Positions 13,440 to 24,605 of a stretch of 64,000 nt of DNA are shown piece after piece. The DNA comes from Hirudinaria manillensis (lineage: Eukaryota > Annelida > Clitellata > Hirudinida > Hirudinidae), in the NCBI GenBank assembly GCA_034509925.1, contig CM067527.1, positions 3,422,501-3,486,500 of the forward strand, read 5' to 3'. The position numbers were made by a program, and so were the translations under genes. The notes under the pieces were generated by a model that made no database searches, was not told the DNA's origin, and saw only the letters and a list, made by a program, of their open reading frames with translations. Positions within the stretch are counted from its first letter, which is position 1. Each line of letters opens with the position of its first letter.

Positions 13440-13800
13440 ATCGTCGTCGTCATCATCATCATCATCATCATCCTATTCATCGACTTAATCATTGCAGACA
13501 TTAATGCTGACTACAAGATGTACAAGTCTTGTAATATAAGCTGGATTTTCATTATCATAATCATCATCATCATCATCATCATCTTCGTCATCATTCTCCT
13601 CATCATCATCATCATAATCACATCGTTGTCGTCACAGGTACATTCTCGTTACCTCAAAGCATCAAAGACATGAAAAGGTGTGAACTCAGGTGAATTACTC
13701 TTTAGGCAGTAATAAAACCTACTAATGTATCATCACTATCACCACCGCCACCAGCATCATCATCATCATCATATCACTATGATCATCATCGTCTTCGTCG
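13440..13800. repeat. (ATC)n array cluster
   Basis: Three ATC/GTC arrays near 13440-13475, 13550-13625 and 13735-13800, separated by about 70-100 bp of unique sequence. Confidence 0.85.
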
Positions 13801-14002
13801 TCTCCAATATTTTTCATTTAAAGTGTGTAATTATCTAAGTACACTTGTAAATATACATGTAAAACATACAGGTAATAATTTGTCTCTTCAAAATTATTTT
13901 CGTCTGTTTTTGTCAAAAGAAATTCAATTAAAAAAAAAAAATAAAAGAAATATTTAAAAACGAAACCACTTTTCCGTGACGGATATTTAATAAAAAAATA
14001 TA

Positions 14003-14084
14003 AATAAATAAATAAATAAATAAGTAAATAAATAAATAAGTAAATAAGTAAATAAATAAGTAAATAAATAAATAAAATATAAAA
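14003..14084. repeat. (AAAT)n array
   Basis: AAAT units interrupted by AAGT variants. Confidence 0.85.
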
Positions 14085-14536
14085 TATAAATTCAAATTCA
14101 AATTTTACGAGCAAAGAAAAGTTTCTGAATGCATCCGTGAATAATTTACGTTATACGAAGACGTGAATTATGAACAGCAGTTGACAGATTATTTTGCTTC
14201 CATGAATAATTAATGACATCAACCACGTGACTGCTTTAAGTTCCTATTTAACTTTTTTTTTTTAAATAAATATAAAGATTTTTAAATATATTTTTAAAAA
14301 AAATCTGAAGACGAAAAAATACGAGGTGACGATCGCAAGTCCCCTCGGATTATTTTATAATTTGTCTTGTTGACATCGGTGAAAGAATACGAATAATTAT
14401 TAATGCCATGAATAAATTATTATAATCGGTGAATAAATTATAAAGTAATTAGTGAATATATTATTGTAGTTAATGAATAAATCATCATAATTATTGAATA
14501 AATTACTACAATTAGTGAATTAATTATGGGAAATGT

Positions 14537-14622
14537 TATTATTATTATTGTTATTATTATTATTAATGATAATTAATTTATATAGCGCCGTACGCATAGG
14601 CGTCGGAGGCTTATTATTATTA

Positions 14623-14673
<51 letters not shown>

Positions 14674-14676
14674 TAA

Positions 14677-14715
<39 letters not shown>

Positions 14716-14721
14716 GTTTAA

Positions 14722-14752
<31 letters not shown>

Positions 14753-14754
14753 TT

Positions 14755-14786
<32 letters not shown>

Positions 14787-14805
14787 TTATTATTATTATT
14801 AATTA
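14537..14805. repeat. (ATT)n tract
   Basis: TTA units in several runs, interrupted near 14580-14610 by a short GC-richer piece with TTTATATAGCGCC, a motif seen in many invertebrate repeats, and by TTTTT breaks. Confidence 0.9.
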
Positions 14806-15246
14806 AATATTAATTATTAGCAATTTCTTTCGTCAGAATTTCAATGAGCAGCGCTAAGACTTCAAGTAAGAAAAATGTTTAATTTAATTTCTGTGGAATA
14901 GAGTCTTAGCCGGTACTTAGTGGATTTTTTTATTTTTTCTGATAAATCTGACAAAGTTATTTTTAAATCGAAAGTAAATATTAAAATATAAATAAATAAT
15001 AATATATATAGTTTATTGTAAATTTTGTGTAATCGTAATATAATAGAAATAACAATCTCAAAAACAGTTTTAAAAATAATTTTAAATTTCATTTAAAGAT
15101 AATAAAAAGTCAATAACATAAAATTAATTTAAAAATCTATTTCATTAAAAAATAAAACAAATTAACGTCTATTTATTACAACAGAGCAAATGTTATTATC
15201 GACCAGAACCTTCCAGACGACGAAAGAATATTGATGACGTCATTAG

Positions 15247-15347
15247 CCATCATCATCATCATCATCATCGTCATCATCATCCCCACGTCTTGTTCAATCT
15301 GCTATTGAAAGGTAAACCTCTAATGGTACGACCACGACGAACAATCG

Positions 15348-15380
<33 letters not shown>

Positions 15381-15545
15381 ACATCGTCATCGTCGTCGTC
15401 ATCGTCGTTATCATCATCAACATCATCATCATCACCATCATCAACATCGTCATCGTCATTGTCGTTATCATCCTCATCATCATCAACATCGTCATCGTCA
15501 TCATCGTCGTTATCAGCGGCGTCATCGTCATCATCGTCATTAGCA
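15247..15545. repeat. Long (ATC)n/(GTC)n array
   Basis: About 300 bp of CAT/ATC/GTC units interrupted near 15280-15345. It produces spurious acidic, Ser-rich and Met-rich frames on both strands. Confidence 0.95.
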
Positions 15546-16689
15546 TCACTCCCCAAAGAATCAGCTGACTGGGCGATAATAGTAGGCAAAGACTTCATAA
15601 AACACTCGCAGGTCGAGCCAATCATGCGCGCTTCGATACTAAACCAAAGCTACCAAAAAAAAGATTGCTTAACGCTAATATATGATGACGATCCTCAGTA
15701 GTAGTACTGGGATTCCAATGGGCGGAAACGGACAGACGGATGGACGTATGGGTGGGTGGGTGGACGGGTAGGTGGAAGGGTGGATAGACGTAGGCTGGAC
15801 AGACGGACGGACGGAAGGACGGGTGGAAGGACGGGTTGATGACAAATGGGTCAATGCACTAAGGACATGGATCAGTAAACACAAGGCAAGCAGTTCGTGA
15901 AAAATTGACCTGATTAACGGATGAAGTGACGGAGAAAGAATGAATGAATGAAATGACTTGTGATCTTGGAATCAATCAACCGGTAGTATCCAGGTAAGAG
16001 CTGAATTGTCGGAAGAACATAATAAAACAAATTATAATATAAATATCATTTTTAATATAGACAAATATATATTTATTAAATAAATATAAAAATTATATAA
16101 AATAATTATACTAATGATAATAATAATAATAATATAAAAAAGTTATTGTTATTTGTAATATAAATTGTAATATAATAAATAATTTTTATATAATAAACAT
16201 TTTTATTAATTTAAATTAAAAATAGCAAATATTTGTAAATATTTTTTCCAAATCGTTCCTAAATATGATCTTCTCGTGGCGCAGTCGACGCCAGATTAAT
16301 TGAAGGACTGCATTGACAGGACATCTTGATGGACGACTCCCTTGGATGGATGGAATGAAAAGGAATGAACGAGCACGGATAGAGAGATCGAACGATGAAT
16401 GGATGTTCAACCGTGGATCCTGGAAAACCCAGGATGATATCGTGGCTTAGTGTCGCCAATTTTTGTGGCGCTTTGTAGGTGGACAAAAACATAAAAGATA
16501 CGAAGGACAAGTGAAAGCGAAAGTAGAGCAAAAATACAGGCAGAAAAAAAAAAGATGTTTAAATACTGTTTCCGAAAAAAAATTGGAGCGTTTTTTAAAC
16601 TTCAATAAATAAATAGAGAATAAAATTGGAAAAAAAAATTGAATATTTAAGAGTTTACAAAAAATTTCGGAATTTAAAACGAAACGAAA

Positions 16690-16795
16690 AACGAAATAAA
16701 TAAAATAAATAAATAAACAAATAAATAAATAAACAGACAAATAAATAAACAAATAAATAATTAAATAAACAAATAAATAAATAAATCATTTTCGA
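16690..16795. repeat. (AAAT)n array
   Basis: AAAT/AAAC tetranucleotide units. Confidence 0.85.
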
Positions 16796-16934
16796 AAATT
16801 AAATAAAAATGCGAAATTAAAAAATTAATTCGTCTCCGTGAAAGTATTTAAAAAACGATGTTCCTAATTCAATCAACTTTTTACGCCGACAAAACTGGAG
16901 AAACGATGAGATGAAATTAACCGACTGTGCGTGG

Positions 16935-17358
16935 ATCGACGGACGGACGGACGGACAGAGAAATGGATGCATGGATTCATGGAAAATTGAATTGATTGAT
17001 TGACTGATTGATTGGTGAATGAATGAATGAATGCTTTGATTGACGGATGGACGGAGGAATTAATGGAAGGATAGAGAGATAATGTTTAGATGCATGAGTT
17101 GATGCTTGGATAGATGCATGGACGAATGCACGGATGGATGTATGGATGCATTGATTGCCGGATGGAAGGAGGAGGAGTGGATGGATGGACGGACGGAAGG
17201 ACGGACGGAGATAATGACCGATTGAGTAATACAACAAGGCTTCGGTCAACGCCCGGACGAGTGGATGGAATGATGGACGAATGGATGAATGGACGGACGG
17301 ACGGACGGATGGACGGACGGATGGATGGATGGATTGACTGACAAATGAATGAATGAAT
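16935..17358. repeat. GGAC/GGAT/GAAT tetranucleotide array cluster
   Basis: Mixed GGAC, GGAT, GATT and GAAT units over about 420 bp, with short unique breaks (17050-17100, 17205-17260). Confidence 0.85.
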
Positions 17359-17562
17359 CGATGGCAATTGATGTCCAAAAAGATAGAGGAGACGTCGGTT
17401 TTGAATCGATGCTCGGGGAATGTGCTGATTATTGCTGCTGAAATGACGTCAACAAACGACAACATCATAATCATCACCGCCACCAGCATCGTCGTCGTCG
17501 TCGTCGTCATCGTCGAATGTCGTCTTAAATAATAAGAGACATGAAAAAAATAATTATGTCGC

Positions 17563-17565
<3 letters not shown>

Positions 17566-17596
<31 letters not shown>

Positions 17597-17895
17597 GTTG
17601 TTGTTATTATTATTATTATTGCTATTGTTAATCATCATTATCATCATCATTGAGATAGCTGGTCGATGGCCTGAGATTCTAAATCTTTATCCCCTGCGAT
17701 TTTTATCTCATCATCGTCATCATCCTCGATATCATCATCATCATCATCACCACTACCACCAGTATCATCATCACCACCAGCATCATCATCACCACTACCA
17801 CCAGTCTCATCATCATCATCACCAGCATCATCATCACCACTACCACCAGCATCATCATCATCATCACCAGCATCATCATCACAACCATCACAATC
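17566..17895. repeat. (ATT)n then (ATC)n/(CAC)n compound array
   Basis: TTA units at about 17566-17625, then, after a short unique gap, a compound ATC/ACC array at about 17703-17895. Confidence 0.9.
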
Positions 17896-19514
17896 ATCGG
17901 CGAAGTCCCAGCCAATTAAAGCGACAGCTGTACCGGGTGGAGAGGAATTCGTAACCCGCAGCGAGTAGCTATAATTAGAATTCGAAAGCGTTTGTGGGAA
18001 AAAACGGAATCTATTTTTAGAATCGAATCACCTTTTCTTCTCTGATTGGCTGGATGGAGTTGGAAGATTAAAACGATGAAAAAAAAAAGAAAGAGAGAGA
18101 GAGAAGATGAGAAGGGAGAGAGGAGGAGGAATGAATGAATGAATGGAGATTGAAAAACGAAAAATCAAACGAACCGACTGCGCATGTTCGGATATAATTA
18201 GTTTCAGAATTAGAACCAACCAGGGTTCGTACGACCTTCACTCGGAAAATGTCACCGAAAAGAAACCCCCCCCCTTTTTTTAGGGTCGATGACCTTTGCG
18301 TGACCTCGAAACGTGATTGGCTAATTTGCTGCGATGAAGAATCGTCAGCGCAGTGCATTTTTGTGAAATTATTTAGTGAATTATTAATCAAATGTATTTT
18401 AAACGCGATTATTTTGCTATATTAAGGTATTAATAAAATCATTTTAAGCATAATTATTTCTATATATCTATATTTAATATTTGATATTGATGTGTTAATT
18501 GATATTAATTGATATGTTTTATATTAAAATATTTATAAAATATTTTTAATAATTTTAATAAGTTTAGTACGACGATAGTTAGACAGCAGGTCATAACTTA
18601 CGAGAGTGAATGATGGAATGAGTGAATTGTAAACGTCCTGAAAAAAAACTTTTGTTTACGATTAAAAATGAACTTCGACTCATTGATGAAATTAATTAAA
18701 AGATAATTAATTAAAAGACAAATTATTAAATTAATTAATTGATTAATTAATTGATTATTTATTTATTTATTTATTAATAATCAACAGAGTGATACATAAA
18801 TTATCGTAAGTTTAAATCGCAGTTAATGATTTTTCGAGTTTTTATGTATTACCAAGAGGGGCATCGAAAGGACATTCTTATCTCCATGTTGTCTTATCAC
18901 TCCGTATACCCCTTCCAGTCGATGGCACCACCCGGACTTCGAAAGCGACACACGGCGACTGCCGCGGTTGTCGCCGGCTTCGGGAAGACGACCACGATCT
19001 CCGATTGTAAACTCAATTTTTGGAGAGAATTTAGAATTTTATTAGGACTGGAATTGGGGAAATGGATGGAGTTTCTAAACACTCGCACGCACACAAACGC
19101 GAGCGCGCACACGTACATCGTGTTCCTCACCTTGTATGTGTTTGTATTGTATCGTCTTGTATTGTATGTGTTTATTTGTTTAGTTTTATTTTCCATGCCG
19201 ACCAAAAATCTCAGGCGACCTTCGAATGTTGACCGATGACATTCAATTTACCACTCAACTAATTGCCAATTACAAGCGTCGGCAATGGTTTGCTGGTGTA
19301 CCTGAGTTTGTCGTCGTTGTTGCCGTTGCTGCTGCTGTTGTTGTTATTGTTGTTGTTTTATTTGAACAGTAAACATGGCAGACCAATGCATTGCCGACCA
19401 CTCCACAAGTTATCGTCCATTTAATGGCTACCTTAATCCTCGAATAAAATTCCTCTTTTATTTCTTCTCAGTCCAAGCTACTCGACCGTGTCTCGATGGA
19501 ACTGTTTTTCATCT

Positions 19515-19635
19515 ATCGTACATCTATCCATCCATCTATCCATCCATCTATCCGTCCATCCATCCGTCCATCCACCCCACAATGTCTCATTCCTCCTTCC
19601 ATCCATCCATCCATCACTCCGTCCGTCCGTCCAAG
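19515..19635. repeat. (CATC)n/(CCGT)n array
   Basis: CATC and CTATC units, then a second CATC block ending in CCGT units. Confidence 0.9.
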
Positions 19636-19756
19636 CAATCTTAAAACAGCATATAATTTCCGAGTGTTCCTTCATTATCTTCGTTTTATATCTTTGTAAA
19701 CATAAAGAGACTGGGAGCGCGACGGAGTTCTTTATTATGGTCTTTCTCGTCGAAGA

Positions 19757-19779
19757 CGACGACGACATGGACGGTGATG

Positions 19780-19811
<32 letters not shown>

Positions 19812-20290
19812 GATGACGACGACGGTGATGATGATGATGTTGTTGAAAGTGATGACCGCGATGACGAATCTCCGTGGCAGACACCGATGTGCCGAAATTA
19901 AATTTGCAAATACCTCTGGGGTGGCTCGAAAAATCCAAAGGCATCATCATCATCATCCTCATCCACGTCGTCGTCATCATCATCATCATCTCACTCGAAA
20001 TGATGTCCGACAGAAGACGTGGTTTAAAAAAGTTTATCTAAATTTTTTAAAGTTCACGCGAACTGTGAACCGGCGGTGTTGATGACGGTGTTGACCTCTT
20101 GACCTTCGACCTTTCCACGTCTAAAAGTACTGCCAAGTGTCGAAGTTTGAATATTATCTCCCAGTTGCCTGATGGGACGTCGTCATCATCATCATCATCA
20201 TCATCATCATTATAAGCCTTATCGTCGTCATCATCATCACAGGCATTATTATTATCATCATCACCGTCATCGTAATCATCATCGTCGCTA
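19757..20290. repeat. Series of GAT/ATC trinucleotide arrays
   Basis: GAT/GAC run at 19757-19842, ATC/GTC runs near 19943-19990, 20179-20210 and 20222-20285, separated by unique sequence. Confidence 0.85.
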
Positions 20291-20387
20291 GTTTTTCATC
20301 TTTATTTCAAATACCTTAGATCGGCCCACAGAGGGCATACGTCCTGTCCAACGTCGTCTCGATAACAGCACAATCTGCCATCAATCC

Positions 20388-20647
<260 letters not shown>

Positions 20648-20691
20648 CTTCCATCTGCGCCGTTACTTGGTTTCATCTCGTTTCAAGATAT

Positions 20692-20986
20692 TGTTGGATC
20701 CCTAGATCCAATAAATTGAAGAATAATTAAAATTATATTGCCGATTAATTAATTTAATAATTAATTAAATTTAGTGGCAATATAATTTGAGAATTAATTG
20801 GTGCTATTCAGACTCTTTGGTTATGTACCTTGACAAATGGATTTATCTCGGAAAGTAGAGCGAGAATTAGAGAACAGCAGATTTCAAGACTTAGACATTT
20901 GAAGCATCGTGCATCTTCCAAGCCATCTGACAACTTTCAATAAACCTGACCTTCTATAATTAGTTTGAGGACCCCGGGTTATTACA
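20692..20986 (+). repeat. 5' LTR
   Basis: 295 bp, TGTTGGATCC...GGGTTATTACA. Contains an AATAAA at 20939-20944, about 40 bp before its end, a plausible polyadenylation signal. Confidence 0.93.
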
Positions 20987-20987
20987 T

Positions 20988-21006
20988 TGGTGTCAGGAGT
21001 GGGATT
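20988..21006 (+). promoter_or_regulatory. Primer-binding site for tRNA-Leu
   Basis: The 19 nt TGGTGTCAGGAGTGGGATT begin one base after the 5' LTR. They are the complement of a tRNA 3' end AATCCCACTCCTGACACCA, which from memory is that of animal tRNA-Leu(CAG). It would prime minus-strand DNA synthesis. Confidence 0.88.
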
Positions 21007-21067
21007 TAGAGTTAAAGGGTGTCCAAAAGTAACTAAGGTAGAAGCTTGTTTAATTGAAAAGTGAAGG

Positions 21068-22552
21068 ATGCCGAAGTACTTGGATGAATTGTACGTGCCT
21101 CGATTGAGACAAGAATTGAGAGATCGTGGCCTGGATTGGAAAGGCACGAAAGCTGAGATACGAGAGCGACTTGGGACATGGCTGACAGAGAATGGCCATG
21201 ACCCAGAGGAATACGAATTCGAGAATCCATCCCATAAAAAAATTGAAGAATTTCTTGATTTTATGAAAAAGTCCGTAGATGAGTTGAGGAGGAGTATTAG
21301 GGGCGATTTGAAAAACACAGCGATTCCATGTCAGGATGTCTCGCTGGTTTCGGGTGAAAACTCTACCGAGAAGAGTCCTGTTGGTTCTTTTGAATTCGAG
21401 TCCGAATATAGTAAGTGGCGGAGAAAGTTTGTAGAGAACTCTGGGAGGACTATTAGGGGCGATTTGGAGAACACAGCGATTCCATGTCAGGATGTCTCGC
21501 TGGTTTCGGGTGAAAACTCTACTGAGAAGAGTCCTGTTGGTTCTTTTGAATTCGAGTCCGAATATAGTAAGTGGCGGAGAAAGTTTGCAGAGAACTCTAG
21601 GAGGACTATTAGGGGCGATTTGGAAAACACAGCGATTCCGCGTCAGGATGCCTCTTTGGTTTCTGGTGGAAACTCTACTGAGAAGAGTTCTGATGTTCCA
21701 AGTACCGTTTCTGGCAGCATTGGGATGGAGTCATTAGAAGGCACATCCAACCACAGTGCGTGCGTGTCTCCAGAAACTCTGTGCGTGATGGCAGACTTAG
21801 AGAACTCGACATTGGCGCCCATAGAGTTATCAGATCAGGTGGAGTCGTCAGCAGGGCCCAGAGAGCTCACGGTGGTTTTAGTGGAGCAAGTGGAACTTTC
21901 GGAGGAGCCCGTGGGTTTGCCGGTGGATCATGTGGAGTTGTTGGTGCAGCCGGAGGAGTTGCTGATGAGTCACGTGGAGTTGCCGGTGGAGCGCACGGAT
22001 TTGATGGTGGAACAAGTAGAGTCTACAGAACAGCCAATGGATTTCCCGACAGAGTCTGCGAAGTTATTAGTACCGCCCGAGGAGTCACCGATGAAGGACA
22101 TTGAGTTACCAGTGAAGCACACGAAGTTGATGGTGGAACAAGTAGAGTCTACAGAACAGCCCATGGATTTACCAGCTGATGTTTTGGCTCCATTGGAAAT
22201 AGCAGAAGGGAGTGCTCGGGATTTCGGGGGAGTGCCTAGCAAGGAAAATGGAGCAGGTGATCCTGTAGAGAGTCTGAGATCTGGCGGCATGGTGGAGCAG
22301 GAGGTTGAGCATAGAAATGGCGATGTTACGCGACTGAAACTTGCGGGACACAGAAGCAAAAGGGAGGAAACAGAAATCCCAGAAGATGGCAAAGCAAATG
22401 GATCTGGGATTTGCAGCCATGAGATTGTTGGAAGATTGGATGCTATTCCTAGAGTAAAAATGAAAATGGGAATAGATGTCTGTTCGGGACGAACAGATTT
22501 AGGGAGGGGGCAGTGTTGGATCCCTAGATCCAATAAATTGAAGAATAATTAA
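21068..22552 (+). CDS. SAP-domain protein of the LTR element (gag-position ORF)
   Basis: A 494-residue ORF starting 62 bp after the primer site. Residues about 4-40 form a SAP module: the pattern LDELYVPRLRQELRDRGL, then WKGTKAEIRERL, gives the two amphipathic helices and the GLxxxGxKxxL core. SAP domains bind DNA, often AT-rich scaffold regions. Residues 77-206 contain a 52-residue unit (starts I77, I129, I181; two full copies plus a partial one). Residues about 250-380 are an acidic, Glu/Val/Pro-rich stretch with a second long repeat (EQVESTEQPMD twice). No zinc knuckle, capsid motif, protease or polymerase was seen. It stands where gag would be. The stop codon lies 37 bp inside the 3' LTR, so the final residues are LTR-encoded. 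A captured host gene or a diverged gag are both possible. Confidence 0.85.
   Translation: MPKYLDELYVPRLRQELRDRGLDWKGTKAEIRERLGTWLTENGHDPEEYEFENPSHKKIEEFLDFMKKSVDELRRSIRGDLKNTAIPCQDVSLVSGENSTEKSPVGSFEFESEYSKWRRKFVENSGRTIRGDLENTAIPCQDVSLVSGENSTEKSPVGSFEFESEYSKWRRKFAENSRRTIRGDLENTAIPRQDASLVSGGNSTEKSSDVPSTVSGSIGMESLEGTSNHSACVSPETLCVMADLENSTLAPIELSDQVESSAGPRELTVVLVEQVELSEEPVGLPVDHVELLVQPEELLMSHVELPVERTDLMVEQVESTEQPMDFPTESAKLLVPPEESPMKDIELPVKHTKLMVEQVESTEQPMDLPADVLAPLEIAEGSARDFGGVPSKENGAGDPVESLRSGGMVEQEVEHRNGDVTRLKLAGHRSKREETEIPEDGKANGSGICSHEIVGRLDAIPRVKMKMGIDVCSGRTDLGRGQCWIPRSNKLKNN
21296..21690 (+). repeat. 156-bp tandem repeat within the SAP ORF
   Basis: In-frame units beginning at 21296, 21452 and 21608 (third partial), nearly identical, each encoding IRGDL..NTAIP.QD and ending EYSKWRRKF. 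Confidence 0.9.
22498..22513 (+). promoter_or_regulatory. Polypurine tract of the LTR element
   Basis: Purine-rich run TTTAGGGAGGGGGCAG ending directly at the TG of the 3' LTR, the expected plus-strand primer position. Confidence 0.85.
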
Positions 22553-22808
22553 AATTATATTGCCGATTAATTAATTTAATAATTAATTAAATTTAGTGGC
22601 AATATAATTTGAGAATTAATTGGTGCTATTCAGACTCTTTGGTTATGTACCTTGACAAATGGATTTATCTCGGAAAGTAGAGCGAGAATTAGAGAACAGC
22701 AGATTTCAAGACTTAGACATTTGAAGCATCGTGCATCTTCCAAGCCATCTGACAACTTTCAATAAACCTGACCTTCTATAATTAGTTTGAGGACCCCGGG
22801 TTATTACA
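22514..22808 (+). repeat. 3' LTR
   Basis: 295 bp, apparently identical to the 5' LTR. Includes the stop codon of the SAP ORF (22550-22552) and an AATAAA at 22761-22766. Confidence 0.93.
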
Positions 22809-23721
22809 ATATCTTTGACTCTTTAATGGAATAAGAACCGCAATCAATCTAATGGCTAACACATCCATCCGTCCGTTCATCCATCCCTCTGTCCGTCCAT
22901 CCATCCATCCTGAGACAGCTCATTCCTCCGTCGATCCATCCAGCTTTTTCGTTCATCCATTCATCTGAAGATCGTTTCCTTCCTTATGATCGCTATTGAA
23001 ATGTGAAGGATGGTCGCTGGGAGATGGTGAGACGTAAAGAAAGAGGAGAAAGCAATAAACCTTAAACCGTATATTCCAACGTTGTTGCCAGTGATGCTGC
23101 TGCTGATGACGATGATGATGATGTTGATGTCAACGACGAGGACGACGACGACGATGGCGATGACGTCGACAATTTCGGACACCAGCCACTGCGTAAATAA
23201 GCGGTTCCCGGCACCACGGCAGACCTAACAGGCTCGCAATGATTGTAAACAATCCTTCCTTCCAGTCTCTCTCCTATTTCTGCACATCTCTCTTTATTCA
23301 TTTCCTCCGATTCTATTGGGATGGAAACACGTTCCGCTAGATTTTCTCTTCCGCTGGAACCGGTCGCTTTCTCTTTATCACTTGCGCTCGATCATTCATT
23401 CATTCGCTCGCTCACTCACTCATTCATTCATTCACTCACTCATTCACTCACTCGCCGGTAACGACATGCTGGTCATCTTCTTCTTCGTCGTCATCATCGT
23501 CTCCATCATCATAACCATCAGCGGTTGCTTGGGCAGCATTACCATAATCGTCATCTCAGCCATTTATCAACTATCCTCTGTCAGCGACTCAACACAGGAT
23601 GAAAGTGTGATGTAATGCAGATGGACGTTGTAATCTTTCAAAGTATGGAAATTACTTTTTTAAGCTCAAACGACAAGCGAGTGAGTGAGATATTGTGCTG
23701 CTTTGGTTGGGTGGGTTGATG

Positions 23722-23787
23722 GGTGAGTGAGTGAGTGAGTGAGTGAGTGAGTGAGTGAGTGAGTGAGTGAGTGAGTGAGTGAGTGAG
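23722..23787. repeat. (GTGA)n microsatellite
   Basis: About 16 near-perfect GTGA/GAGT units. Confidence 0.95.
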
Positions 23788-24399
23788 TAATATAATTATT
23801 ATTAATATTATTGCTATGCGACATTTTTATTGTAATCGTTTATCGAGTGATAAAATTACTATTGATATTATTACCATGTGACAGTTTCATTATAATCGTT
23901 TATTGTTCGAAAGTAATTCACTTCGTCCCAAGGCTAAGCGAACAATTAAAGAAAAAAATCAAATTCAATTTTCCGTCCGCCCGTCCAACTATCCGCCTAT
24001 CCATCTACAAACTCATCCATCCACGCTCTCTTTCCTCAATCCATCACGAGCACTCTGAGACATCACCACACGACACGCCAACACGACTCTGGAAATGGGG
24101 AAAAAAATCAAGTAAAAGTTTGGAACTAACCCTTAACGCTCTTGGACAAAAAAAACAATCTATGTAATTTCTCCAGAAGTTAAAAACTGAAAAAAGATAG
24201 AAGAAGCACACGGAGATTGAAAACAGCGGCACCTGTTCCACTCCTTGAAGATGAAACAAGAGCCGTCTTAATGGAAGATCGGAAGACGACCGCGCTCGGG
24301 TTTTAGAAGTAGACGCAAGTTGCACTCACCAGATCCATGGATGAATGGACACTAACGCATGCATGGAGGAATGTTACGATGGGTTTTCAGATTGATAGA

Positions 24400-24605
24400 T
24401 GGACGGATGCATGGATGAATGAAAGGACAGATGCATGGATGAATGACAGGACGGATGCATGGATGAATGAAAGGACAGATGCATGGATGAATGAAAGGAC
24501 GGATGCATGGATGAATGAAAGGACGGATGCATGGATGAATGACAGGACGGATGCATGGATGAATGAAAGGACAAATGCATGGATGAATGAAAGAACAGAT
24601 ATATG
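24400..24605. repeat. 24-bp minisatellite
   Basis: About eight to nine copies of GGACRGATGCATGGATGAAT plus GAMA. Because 24 is divisible by three, an open frame of octapeptide repeats (RTDAWMNE) runs through it. No start context, splice sites or homology suggest it is a gene. Confidence 0.9.

Larger units (their letters stand above)
20692..22808 (+). mobile_element. Complete nonautonomous LTR retrotransposon encoding a SAP-domain protein
   Basis: Two 295-bp direct repeats (20692-20986 and 22514-22808) start TG and end CA; I compared them along their length and saw no difference. The element is flanked by a 4-bp duplication ATAT (20688-20691 and 22809-22812). One base after the 5' LTR is a 19-nt primer site TGGTGTCAGGAGTGGGATT complementary to the 3' end of a tRNA-Leu. 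A polypurine tract (AGGGAGGGGG) lies just before the 3' LTR. The interior is only about 1.5 kb and holds one ORF; there is no room for protease, reverse transcriptase, RNase H or integrase. The element must have been mobilised by enzymes from another element. Identical LTRs and intact flanks imply a recent insertion. Confidence 0.93.

Noticed and set aside
15277-15701. Overlapping frames of Met/Thr, Ile/Val, Asp and Ser repeats on both strands
   Set aside because: All six frames of an (ATC)n array stay open; no unique coding sequence.
21760-22533. Gly-rich plus and Ser-rich minus frames over the SAP ORF
   Set aside because: Shadow frames of the repetitive Glu/Val-rich coding strand.
20692-22808. 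Endogenous retrovirus
   Set aside because: No envelope, polymerase or protease; the interior is too short for them.
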